Assembly: GCA_037447655.1 (NCBI GenBank)
Contig: JBBHKE010002969.1
Location: 1 to 61,163 of the forward strand
Direction of reading: 5' to 3'
Source: Zygnema cylindricum
Lineage: Eukaryota > Streptophyta > Zygnematophyceae > Zygnematales > Zygnemataceae
Length of the DNA stretch: 61,163 nucleotides
This document shows, in pieces, positions 32,062 to 41,164 of this stretch. How positions within the stretch are numbered: position 1 is the stretch's first letter; every line of letters starts with the position of its first letter. The notes under the pieces were generated by a model. The model saw nothing but the letters and a program-made list of their open reading frames with translations. It was not told the DNA's origin and did no database searches. The position numbers and the translations under genes are program-made.

Positions 32062-32534
32062 CATGTGGCAAGCTAGCATTAGACAACAGATATTACGTAG
32101 GGAGAAATTACGGTTGGGAAACTGACACGCGTTAGCGAAGCGGCCATGGCGTACTATGGCTGTACAAAAAGTATAGCGTTACCTGTACCTTTTTGTACCC
32201 TACAGTTTTTTTATTGGCTAAGGTTCACTAGTAGTAGGTTCACAGAAAGGGTTTAAGACTTCAAAAAATTTAGGTTTGCGCCTCTCTCCCAAAGTGCATC
32301 TATATTAACAGGCCATCTTTTACCAACCATAACTTAATGCTCAGGTGAGCAATTTCAGTGATTTTTTTTGTTGTGGACGCAAGGGATTCCACGCTACAAA
32401 GAGGTGTAGTCTGTCAAAGTTTTTGCGTGCCAGAGTGGCACATATTCGTTGCCAAAGTCAAAATTGGAAATATTATCCTAGAGGCTTCATATAAGATGGA
32501 CATTTTGTGGACCAATGGAGGTCACAAAATTACA

Positions 32535-33233
32535 AAGAGAAAAGATTTATGCAGACAATTCCTTATAGACAAGTAGTGGGCAACCTAATATATTTTATGA
32601 ATTGTACCTAGCCGGACATAGCTGCGGCTGTAGGAGTACTATGTAGGGGTGTGAATGCTCATTCTAAGAAAGATTGGGAGGTAACTAAAAGAGTCCTTAG
32701 ATATCTTATAGAGACTAGAGATCTATGGTTGCATTTGGGTGGGAACAATACTGACATCACCACTTAGAGTGATGCCAACTATGGGGATGCTCCTTTGAGT
32801 AGATGCACGTCTGGGTATGTATTGTATGTGGGTGATGGGGCTTGTTGTTGAGCACCAAGCACCAAAAGGTCATTGCTCAGTCCACCGTGGAGGTTGAGTT
32901 TATAGCCTCTTGCTTTGGTGTAAAAGAATTAATTTGGTCAAGTCTTTGTTTGGTGAGCTTCGTCATCTTAAGAGGGGTGTCCAAAAAGTGTTTTATGATA
33001 ATCACGCAGCCATTGCCATTTATGCCAATCCTAAACATCACTTTAAAGCTAAACATATTGACATTATACTTAGCTTTGATAGGGAGAAGGTATAAGATAA
33101 AATAATCAGTTTAGAGTATAGACTAGATAGTGAAATAATAGGAGGATGACCTAACCTATGCCTTTCGCTAAGCTAATTTTCTGTAGGGAGAAATGCGGTC
33201 TTAAATAGAAGAGTGACTAGAAAATAAAGGGAG
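32535..33233 (+). pseudogene. H4: + strand copia RNase H
   Basis: Reads FMQTIPYRQVVGNLIYFMNCT with a stop, PDIAAAVGVLCRGVNAHSKKDWE, DLWLHLGGNNTDITT with a stop at the Trp, SDANYGDAPLSRCTSGYVLYVGDGACC with another Trp-to-stop, a frameshift, then ending FAKLIFCREKCGLK. Polypurine tract AAAATAAAGGGAG (33221-33233) precedes the LTR. H2 and H4 could be one element whose middle was lost, but this is not proven. Confidence 0.86.
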
Positions 33234-34283
33234 AATAGAAATTAAAGGTTCTTTTAGTATTTTCTAGATTTAAACTTGTAAAATAGAAAAGAAGTAGAGG
33301 CAGTCTGCCTCTAACTTCTCTCTTCAACTCCAACCTTTGTCGCAATCTTTGAAGGTTGGAGAGAGAGCTAGAGCCATGGATGCCTATGCTGTCCAGAGAG
33401 AGACAAGCAGTAGTTTTTGGTATGTTTACCAAAAACGTACTTGACGCACCCACGATTTGATCTAGGTACTTGTCGTCCGTCACATACCAGTAAGTAGTTA
33501 GCTTTATCCTATAAGTCTAGAACCGGTGCTGAAGTATATAGGGTTCGATTATTATTTAATATATAGACGTAGATGAATTCATTTTACCGCACGAATTGAA
33601 CCTAAAGACATAAATACAGTTTAGGACGATACAGTTTACGATACATAGCGAAACGAATACCGCTCATTTGTTTCCACGGCGAAACAAATACCGCACATTT
33701 ATTTCCTATGGCTAAGATTAAAAGTCGGTTTTGATCAAACAGCCACGATAGATGCCGAGATCCCAAAATAGGCGTTTTGGCGATTTTCGGTCACCGCCAT
33801 GTCAAGTGACACATGGCACAACCTCATTGGCTTGCGACATCTCCGAAGAATATGGGAATGAATCCAGATATGACAGGCGTGGAAATTTTGGCCATGTCGT
33901 ATGATGGCCGTACAAAAAGTACTCTGGCACCTCTACCTTTCTATACGACACAGTTTTCTGATTGGTGTCGTACTCTAGTAGTAGAGGGATTAGAGAGGGA
34001 TTTAGGACTTAGAAAAATTGGTAGGTAACCGCCTCTCTCCCAGAGTGCTCCTTTACAAAAGGTCAACTTTGACCCTTCATAACTAACTGCGCTGGGAGCA
34101 AATCTAGAGATTCTTTTTGCTATTGACTCAGGGGAGTCTTGTCTTCACAGGGGTGAAGGTGGTCAAAGTTTTTTTCTGCCAGGGTGGCAGTTATTCTTGC
34201 TGAAACACAAAGGGGTCAGGGTTATACTATGGGTTTAGTGTGAGGTGCCCATTCTGAGGAGTTATGGAGGTCTCAGAATTGCA
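33234..34283 (+). repeat. H4 3' LTR
   Basis: Begins AATAGAAATTAAAGG (TG decayed to AA) right after the polypurine tract and ends CAGAATTGCA. The start-codon hairpin stem here is ATTCTGAG/CTCAGAAT, a paired change relative to ACTCTGAG/CTCAGAGT. Marks the right edge of the large copia nest. Confidence 0.88.
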
Positions 34284-34301
34284 CATGGTACGGAAATGAA
34301 G

Positions 34302-34487
34302 ATTTTTGGTCGGTGTGAAAACTATTGACGATTTGCAATATCCAATCCATAGTTATGTGGCACCACTCTTTTGCTAACACGTGCATTACAAACTCTGCAC
34401 AATGGAATTTTGTTCAAATTGTCGTATTCTGTAATCTTGGCCGTACAATTACATAATATCCTAATGGAACTTCACTCTTAGTGCTAA
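34302..34487. repeat. Dispersed repeat, copy 1
   Basis: Shares a ~185-bp block with 47889-48066: GGTCGGTGTGAAA, TTGACGATTT, GTGGCACCAC, TTTGCTAACACGT and GGCCGTACAATTACA occur in the same order and spacing. No reading frame. Both copies lie beside copia debris at the edge of non-copia DNA. Unclassified. Confidence 0.75.
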
Positions 34488-35818
34488 TAATTTTGTCGCA
34501 ACTTAAAACATCTTTTTTGCGTACACACTTGTCCAGTTTTCAATTTGAAAAAGCCAATGAGAAGTTGAGAATCTTCCCTTTTAATACCCACTGTCAGATC
34601 CACAATCCGCCATGTGCATACTGAGAAAAGATGTATAAAGTGGCAATTTTTTTTTAACACTAAAAGTGATTCACAGTGCAGCTTCTAAAAACAGTTTTTA
34701 ACGGCAGTTATACCTTGTTACAAGATGTGATTTTGCTTCCTACGACTTCCACAACTCTTTTTCCTTCTTCTCCCGGAGTTGCCGACCGTTTCTTTGTAAA
34801 GTCTATATTGCAACTTTGCATGGCCAAGGTGTCGACGGAATTAACCGCACGACATCTAAGATTGACCAAAACGTCTGAATCATCTTCAATCTTACATCTT
34901 TGGTACCATTCATTGAAACTGGTACTGTCTACGATTTAGTGTTGTGTATTCGCAGGGTTTGGCCGATAATCGACATGTATTTTTTTTGGATAACTGATAA
35001 TTGATATATAGGCACGACATATCGACTTCAGTGTTATCGCTAGTAATACACCGATAATAGCGATATCAAATATATAGTGTGGTAGCAGCGGTTAGAGGTT
35101 ACAAACGGTTACCTACAATCGTAAGTGACCGTTAACTAAACGCCCACGTCGGATCCGAAACGGATTCTGTTGCCACATTTGGGGGGATCGGCGGATTCAG
35201 GCGATTTATTCACTGAAAAAAAAATCGGATACAATCAGGAAAGCAAAAAACGAAAAAAAATGATAGTTTTATACTGTCGATACTATCTAACATTATTCTA
35301 TTTTGTACTCTAAGTATGGTGGAAGGTAAAAGGAAAATATAACATTAATTTGTACTTATTCGGGTATAGGTGGTTACGAGTAGTTGCGAGAACTCAAGCT
35401 TCGGTTAACTTTTATTTTCGTAAACGCGTTTCGGGTAACGGTTAACAATTTTGGAGGGTGACATAACGTGTTCGGGCGTCAAGTACTCTGATTCTGAAAA
35501 AAAAAACGTTCGGTTCGGTTAACTAAAATTTTGACCTTTTCGACCTTTGGCACCAATACTGATAATTATTGGCAATTCATCAAACTTGGGAAGTTTGATT
35601 TGCCGGAGTTGAGATTGGGACATTTTAGATGTTTCGCCCTGGGGAGTTGGACGTTAGGTGTCATTGGTCTCTGGTGTTTTCTCTCCCCCCCTTTCTCTTT
35701 TGAGCCGTTCTTGCTATTTCTTGGTCCTCTCTACGCGTTTCTTTTCCCATTCCTTGTGTTTTAGAGCTAGTTCTGGTTTAAGCTTCCGGGTGCAGTGCTT
35801 CCACACATGACCTGGCTG
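34488..35818. other. No recognisable gene
   Basis: AT-rich DNA with scattered short frames (the longest, 34676-34939 on +, has no recognisable domain). A motif AACACTAAAAGTGATTCACAGTG at 34656-34678 resembles one arm of the inverted-repeat element at 60115-60304. Nothing else seen. Confidence 0.5.
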
Positions 35819-36937
35819 TTAAAAATTCAGGCAATTATAAAGAAATACTCGGTTGTCTGCTCCCATTGTTGGTTTTGACCTGATGTTTGCCACCTGCTTC
35901 CCTTTAAGCTTCCATAAAGCTTGAAGTTTAGCCTGTTCCTCCTCATTGAAGGAGGTCTTCCTGGTGAATCCTACAAAATTACCCCGTGCCTTGCTGGTCA
36001 TGGCCTTCTCCCTTGCCTCACTGTGGATGAAGTGGTCGTACAACTTCATCGCCACCAGCGAAATATCCTTGGCAAAGGGAGAAAGGTCCTGAATTGCCTG
36101 TCCGACAATCCAATTATCGAAAAGCAGTTTGCCTTGTCGGTCCGAACGAGTTACGGACATCGATAAAATATTTTTTAGCCATGGACTGAAGGTCAATAGT
36201 TGACAGCTTCGTCTTCTGGCAAAGGTTGGAGAGTAGATTGAAAGAGTTTGTGAAGTTTCATTCTTCAAACATTGGAATTGCGTAAATTCCTTGATGGCAG
36301 ATATGTTCCTCTCGGTGTAGAGGAGTCTCCATATGTTAAACAAAGAAGTATAAGGGTTGGGATTTTTGACCATGCGAGTCGCAACCTGGGCTGCCTGAAT
36401 GGCTTGCAGATGGTTGACATAAATGCTTCCCTGTGCTAGTAGTTTCATATATGCTCTAAAGGTGGCCAACATAGGGATTGTTGCCGCCGCAGCCAAGTCG
36501 GCCTTCGCCTGTAAAACCGCCGCATCGAGAGCTAGATCCAAGATCTTGATGTTAGGAGCCATCAAGAGTGGTTGTCGCTCCTTGTAGTATGCCAACGCCC
36601 CTCCAGAAAGGTAGTTGACCATCATAGGAAAAAGGGTGGTTTCGAAATTATCTGGAATGGCCCCTCCTCGGTATTTGTTGATTTCGGATTGTGTGAAAGA
36701 TTTCCATAGCAACTCAAAATCAGAAAAGGCAATCCCCGAGCTATATGCGGTGAAGATCCTGACGTCCCCAATTTCCTTTTCCTCTTCGCCAAGATTGGTG
36801 AACTGCGGAGAATGAGGCCTGGTGGGGCTGTCAAACTGAGCACGTGAGATGACTCCTTTGTCCTCTTCCTCATGACCGGAACCCTTTCCTTCTTTGGTAC
36901 AAGGTGGTGCTTTGAATGGTGTGGATCCCCCTCCCAA
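35819..36937 (-). CDS. Unrecognised GC-rich open frame, 372 codons
   Basis: I do not recognise this protein. The frame is open from 36937 (a TTG; the first ATG is residue 105, at 36623-36625) and stays open upstream to about 37050. Residues 1-60 are Ser/Pro/Gly/Glu-rich and low complexity; residues ~70-370 look alpha-helical and Ala/Leu-rich (ALDAAVLQAKADLAAAATIP near 135-155), with a basic C-terminal third. It has no copia, PIF, gypsy gag or kinase motifs. GC content is visibly higher than in the neighbourhood. Possibilities: a captured or endogenous capsid- or nucleocapsid-like gene, a degenerate host exon, or a gag of another element class. The lack of an upstream ATG and a nearby 43-bp duplication that shifts frame suggest it is not an intact gene. 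Confidence 0.45.
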   Translation of the reverse strand: MGGGSTPFKAPPCTKEGKGSGHEEEDKGVISRAQFDSPTRPHSPQFTNLGEEEKEIGDVRIFTAYSSGIAFSDFELLWKSFTQSEINKYRGGAIPDNFETTLFPMMVNYLSGGALAYYKERQPLLMAPNIKILDLALDAAVLQAKADLAAAATIPMLATFRAYMKLLAQGSIYVNHLQAIQAAQVATRMVKNPNPYTSLFNIWRLLYTERNISAIKEFTQFQCLKNETSQTLSIYSPTFARRRSCQLLTFSPWLKNILSMSVTRSDRQGKLLFDNWIVGQAIQDLSPFAKDISLVAMKLYDHFIHSEAREKAMTSKARGNFVGFTRKTSFNEEEQAKLQALWKLKGKQVANIRSKPTMGADNRVFLYNCLNF

Positions 36938-37000
36938 TGAGGAAGAACCCTCCCTTGAAGATATGGTTGGGGGAAGGATGTTCCCCTCCGGTAAGACCCC

Positions 37001-37086
37001 TGGTCCCCTTGGTGCTAAGGGTGTCCGCGTTCGACGACTTGTTTGGTCCCCTTGGTGCTAAGGGTGTCCGCGTTCGACGACTTGTT
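37001..37086. repeat. 43-bp tandem duplication upstream of the GC-rich frame
   Basis: The block from TGGTCCCCTTGGTGCTAAGG to GACGACTTGTT occurs at 37001-37043 and again at 37044-37086 with almost no differences. The unit is not a multiple of three and places a stop in the frame that leads into 35819-36937. Near identity points to a recent event. Confidence 0.92.
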
Positions 37087-37406
37087 CGGCCCAGTGGGAT
37101 CTGCAGATTTGGTGGAGTTCCCCGGACGGACGAAGACGAAGACGAAGGGGAAGGTGAAGGCCCCTGTCGGGGATACGGTGTATTCCCCCGGGTCGTGCAT
37201 CAAGATCGAGCTGAAGGTAGAGCTTCAGAACTAGAGGAAGGTGAACATCGATGAGGAGGAGAATAGGCAAAGATAGTCGTAGGGACGGAAGTGACTGGCG
37301 GCTTCAGCGCAGACCCGGGGTGTGAGGTGGGAAGGTCTTGGGCTCAGTGGTAAGATCCGAGGACGGAGAAGAATAAGGAGGAGGAGAAGATGGTAGATTT
37401 GGGGAG

Positions 37407-37936
37407 TGTTGATATTTATGTATTTTCTAGGTCTGTTTTAGTATAGAAAAAAAGCAGGGGCAGTCTGCCTCTAACACCGTTCTCTAAGCCCTCACACTTA
37501 TTGTAGTCAGTGAAGGCTGGACAGGGAGCTAGAGTCATGGTTTCCTAGGCTCTCTATAGAGACAGGGTGTAGATTTGGTAGACTTACCAAAATGGTATTT
37601 AACGGACCCAGGATTTTATCTTGGTACCTGCCGTCCGTCAAGCAACCCGTAGCCGTTAGCCATATCCGTTTAGTCTAAGACTAGTGCTAAGACATATTGG
37701 GTTTGGTAGATATTTAAATAGTATATAGAAGGGTTTTTCATTTAACAAGATTACGATTTATAGGGCATAGAAACAGTTGTACTTTAAAGTACGGACGAAA
37801 CAAATAGTACGGACATTTGTTTCGACAGTCCGTATTAAATGTCGAAATAGATAGGACGGCCGTGGTTAGTGCCATCTTCGCGAAAGGATAATTTGGCGGT
37901 TTGCGGATGATGCCACTCTTGATGACACGTGGCAAT
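37407..37936 (+). repeat. LTR fragment, 5' part, + strand
   Basis: Begins TGTTGATATTTATG after a purine-rich GATTTGGGGAG and carries the hairpin, the T-arm-like module (GGACCCAGGATTT) and G-box CACGTG (37927-37932). It stops at 37936, where element C is inserted. Its 3' end fragment is at 42064-42135, but the part between is missing. Confidence 0.8.
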
Positions 37937-39147
37937 TGAAACTCTGAGACCTCCATTGGCCCTCAGAGTATGCAGATCCAAAAGAAGCTAATTTAGATAG
38001 TGCCGACTCCAAGTAAATATAAACCCAAATGACTGACCCCTTGACAGTCACAATCCCAATATAGATTCACCCCTTTGAAATAACACTTTCTGTGTGCTCA
38101 GTTCCACCACAGAATGCAAAGTTAGAATATGAGATTTGGACACATTCACCCACTTTGACTTTCCCTTATAAATGCAGCCACCCTGGCTGACAAAAACTCT
38201 AACCGACTACACCTCTGTGTAGCGTGGACTCCCCTGAGTCCGCAGCAAAAAGAATCACTGAAAATGGTCAAGTAAATTGATAGTTATGGCTGGCCAAAGT
38301 TTGCCATTTATACAGAGTGCTCTCTGGGAGAGGCAGCTGCCTACCCAAAATTTTCTAAGTCCTATTCCCTCTCTAAAACTCTATCTACTGAAGTACGGCA
38401 CCAATCAAATTACTGTGTCGTACAGAAAAGTAAAGGTGCCGGTGTACTTTATGTACGGCCATTGTACGACATGGCCAAAATGTCGACACGTGTCAAATCA
38501 GGATTAGTTATTGTAATCTCTGGAATTCCCGTAGTCCAATGTTATCACGCCACATGTCATCTGACGTGGCAAAGACCGTAAAACGCCAAAAATGCCTTTT
38601 CCGTGATCGCGACGCCTATCGTGGCTGTCCGATCAAAACCGGCTATAATCCTAGCCGCTGAAATTCGACGCGCGGTATTTGTTTCGCTATCGAAACAAAT
38701 GCGCGGTATTTTTTTCGCTATCGAAACAAATGCGCGGTATCCGTTCTGTCCACATTCCGTACTTCGTACTAAATCAAACTGTATCTATGTACTAAGTATC
38801 TATTAGCCGTTAAACGGATTAATCTACATATGACGATTTATATATTTATCAAACCCTATATATCGTAATATCTGTCCTAGACTTCACGGCTAGAGCTAAC
38901 GGCTAATGCGAATTGATGGACGGCAGGTACCAGGATCAATTCCTGGGTCCGTCAACTAACTTTTGGTAAGTCTACCTAATTCACCCCCTGTCTTCTCTAG
39001 AGAGCCTAGGCAGCCATGGCTCTAGCTCCCTATCCAGCCTTCAGTGACTACAACAAGTGTGGGGGCTTGGATAGGGGAGTTAGAGGCAGACCGCCTCAGC
39101 TCTTTTTCTATCCTAATACAGACCTAGAAAATACTCAAATATCAACA
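37937..39147 (-). repeat. Element C 3' LTR
   Basis: 1211 bp, TGAAACTC to ATATCAACA. Contains a decayed G-box (CACATG near 38551), a duplicated 31-bp palindromic block (38670-38731), an AT-rich TATA region (38835-38849), the T-arm-like hairpin (38913-38955) and the covarying U3 hairpin (39026-39079). Confidence 0.93.
38670..38731. repeat. Tandem 31-bp palindromic block in the C LTR
   Basis: GCGCGGTATTTGTTTCGCTA.. is repeated twice in tandem (38670-38700, 38701-38731). The first unit contains a perfect palindrome ATTTGTTTCG-CTAT-CGAAACAAAT (38677-38700). Single versions with looser symmetry occur at the same place in other LTRs (near 8573-8605). Possible protein-binding enhancer repeat. Confidence 0.88.
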
Positions 39148-39160
39148 CTCCCCTTATTTT
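39148..39160 (-). other. Element C polypurine tract
   Basis: The minus strand reads AAAATAAGGGGAG directly before LTR start TGTTGATATT, identical to the E3 tract. A long T/C-rich run follows at ~39200-39260, which gives the Lys/Arg-rich tail of the pol remnant. Confidence 0.85.
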
Positions 39161-39175
39161 CTAGTCTATTTTCTT

Positions 39176-39769
39176 TCAACTTCCACAAACAAGTAAACAA
39201 ACACCCCCTCCCCTTTTTTTTTTTTTCCTTTTCTTTTTCTTTTTTCCTTTTCCTTTCATAAAACTTAAGTATTTAACACAGTGCATTAAATGAACTGAAA
39301 TGATAATTGCATCACACATTTTATTTAACATCCCATTTTTCATAAACCCGAGCAAAGATTTTATCCACTTCATCACTCTTTCATCCACACACAAACCGAT
39401 TTCCCTCTTGCGATCCAAAGAGCCAGCCCCATTTCTAATCTGCAACATACACCCAGATGCTAACCCTTTTACAGGCACATCTTCACAAGTGACGTCACAC
39501 CAAGTAGTGATGTCAAATCCATCCACCCCCAAATATTCCCAAAAAACACTAGTCCCCACTAAGTTCCTCATAAGATCTACATATTTCGTACTCATATTTT
39601 TATCCATGATAATTACCCCATTTTCTGAACTTCCCTCATTCTCTCCCATGGAATTCTTTCCACTATTACTTTCTAATTTAATTCCCAATAAATATTTTTT
39701 CTCCCCTAAACCTTTAATCAAATATTTCCCTTCTCCCCTATCCTTTGAAACCTCTTCGAGTTTCACTTC
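39176..39769 (-). pseudogene. Element C collapsed pol remnant, in frame with gag
   Basis: After a single TGA (39770-39772) the same frame runs open for about 198 codons. Blocks are recognisable against full copies: GLGEKKYLLGIKLE (RT end), NGVIIMDKNMS and LMRNLVG (linker, VVGSLIYF region), DGFDITTWCDV..VPVKGLASGCML (RNase H ITTWSDASYGDAPMRRCTSGYVL), VMKWIKSLLGFMKNGM (LMWVKSLLGELGHLKSG). Between blocks, pieces are missing. No YVDD, no RNase H catalytic set and no integrase core remain. The tail is Lys-rich. Confidence 0.82.
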
Positions 39770-41164
39770 TCATCTTTCCTCGGAATCCGTTGAAGTCTCC
39801 CTTTTTGACCAGTTTTCTAGTTCCCTATTATCTATAAAATTATCCTGATTAATTTTATCTTTCCCGTTTTCACTTATGGATCCTAGAACTGACTTTCTCA
39901 TTTCTAAGTCATACACTCTACACTCCTCGACATCCTCAAGTACCTCCTCTCTCTTTACTTCCCTTATACCTCTAAAAGCACACTGTTGCCTTCGTGCAAT
40001 TACTGTGTGCTTTTCTTTCTTCCCCATACTACTAATCCGGAGAAGCTCTAAAATATCTTCATCCTCTTTCTCCTCTTCCCCTTCTTCCTCCTCATCCACA
40101 TTCCAACTTCTAAGTTTTTCCAAACAAGGGCATTCCTCCATATAATGACCCGGTTCCGTACAAAAGAAGCAAGCCCCCTTTTTCAAAGCTCCCCTTTCTT
40201 TTCCTCTCCCTCTCTTTCCACCAAAGTTCCGATAAGGTTTACCTTTGTCATTCTTTCTCTCATCACGCTTCCGCTCGTCACCGTCGTTCCTCTCATCACG
40301 CTTCCGCTCGTCACCGTCGTTCCTCTCATCACGCTTCCGCCAATCACCACCAGCTGAAAATGCATTGACCCTGTCCTTTCCCCTACGAAGCTCCAAAGTG
40401 CTTTCTTTCACAAGAATTATCCCCATGGTAAAGCTCGAAGTCCATGAGGAGCCATCCATTGCCTGCATACGACAAATGATGTTTTCGTACTCATCTGGGA
40501 GTTTCATAAGTAGTGTATTAATCTTACTCTCATCAGATTCTACATATCCCGCACTAGTAAGCTCAACGTATAACGCAACAATATCATTGCAAAACTCTAT
40601 CATGCTACCGCCTTTATAAACGTAGGCATCTATTTCCTGTTTTACTAATTGCTGCCTCTGAATAGTCTCACTCTTATAAATCTGAATTAGTGCTTCCCAT
40701 ATCTTTGAAGCTTTGGTTAGACTTAAAAGAGTGATAGCTATCAACTTAGACACATATCTAAGTATGAGATGTTTTGCTATAGTGTTTTTGTATTCCCATA
40801 TTTTTGTGTCATTTTCTTCAGTTTTAATCCCTATATGTGGTACCATAGCTGAGAGCCTAGCTCCCCTCACCATAGGTGTCTTTTTTTCCTTCTCCCCTAT
40901 TTCCATATCCACGGAAAGATTTTTCCCTTCACCTTCCGTTGCATCAAAGCTCCGGTTGATATTCTGGGCAGCCTCAGATGAATCTCCATAGTAAGCTCCT
41001 CCAAAGCCATGTGGCGGACATCTCACTTGTCCCGAAACAATTCCCCATAAGTGTTTCTCAAAAAGCAATCCCGCCATTGTAAACTCCCAATAGGTGAAGT
41101 CTGTTCCATCGAACATAGGCACCCTAGATGGTGGGCCCATAACCTGAAACTCTGAGACCTCCAT
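39770..41164 (-). CDS. Element C gag, intact 464-codon frame
   Basis: The capsid and RNA-binding polyprotein of the element. ATG (41162-41164) lies in the 5' LTR and the frame passes through the PBS (MEVSEFQVMGPPSRVPMFDG). Copia gag core: DFTYWEFTMAGLLFEKHLWGIVSG (21-45 region), IWEALIQIYKSETIQRQQL (~155-173), YVYKGGSMIEFCNDIVALY (~181-199), LLMKLPDEYENIICRMQ (~218-234). A charged spacer holds three 11-residue RKRDERNDGDE-type repeats (~276-303). The zinc knuckle is complete: Cys332, Cys335, His340, Cys345. The C-terminus retains IARRQQCAFRGI (protease flank, active site gone) and DVEECRVYDL (integrase end). It is the only intact gag in the window and is probably functional. Confidence 0.88.
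   Translation of the reverse strand: MEVSEFQVMGPPSRVPMFDGTDFTYWEFTMAGLLFEKHLWGIVSGQVRCPPHGFGGAYYGDSSEAAQNINRSFDATEGEGKNLSVDMEIGEKEKKTPMVRGARLSAMVPHIGIKTEENDTKIWEYKNTIAKHLILRYVSKLIAITLLSLTKASKIWEALIQIYKSETIQRQQLVKQEIDAYVYKGGSMIEFCNDIVALYVELTSAGYVESDESKINTLLMKLPDEYENIICRMQAMDGSSWTSSFTMGIILVKESTLELRRGKDRVNAFSAGGDWRKRDERNDGDERKRDERNDGDERKRDERKNDKGKPYRNFGGKRGRGKERGALKKGACFFCTEPGHYMEECPCLEKLRSWNVDEEEEGEEEKEDEDILELLRISSMGKKEKHTVIARRQQCAFRGIREVKREEVLEDVEECRVYDLEMRKSVLGSISENGKDKINQDNFIDNRELENWSKRETSTDSEER
40257..40345 (-). repeat. 33-bp in-frame tandem repeat in element C gag
   Basis: Units begin at 40257, 40290 and 40323 (CTCTCATCACGCTTCCGCTC on +), the third partial. Each encodes 11 charged residues. 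The unit is exactly 33 bp, so frame is kept. Copies are nearly identical, hence recent. It lies just before the zinc knuckle, in the RNA-binding basic region. Confidence 0.9.
41130..41144 (-). other. Element C primer-binding site, half-tRNA type
   Basis: The minus strand reads GGTTATGGGCCCACC, identical to E1, directly after the LTR and within the gag frame (codons for VMGPP). Conservation in both autonomous-type and miniaturised elements suggests shared use of initiator tRNA-Met. Confidence 0.83.

Larger units (their letters stand above)
30487..32534 (+). repeat. H3 3' LTR, split by a nested solo LTR
   Basis: Starts TGTTGAAAAATGG after a polypurine tract and ends CACAAAATTACA. Removing the insert 31001-32061 and one target duplication leaves a ~980-bp LTR. 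Its 3' end keeps a clear ATG-loop hairpin (32502-32530) with stem ATTTTGTG/CACAAAAT. The element this LTR closes sits beside H4 RNase H at 32535. Confidence 0.87.

Noticed and set aside
23523-33233. H2 and H4 as the two ends of one + element
   Set aside because: Plausible by orientation, but ~900 bp of pol between them is missing and the flanks of the intervening block (ACCTT, AAGAG) do not match.
36935-36937. TTG as a genuine start codon of the 372-codon frame
   Set aside because: Plant nuclear genes rarely start at TTG, and the frame is open further upstream. The start is unknown.
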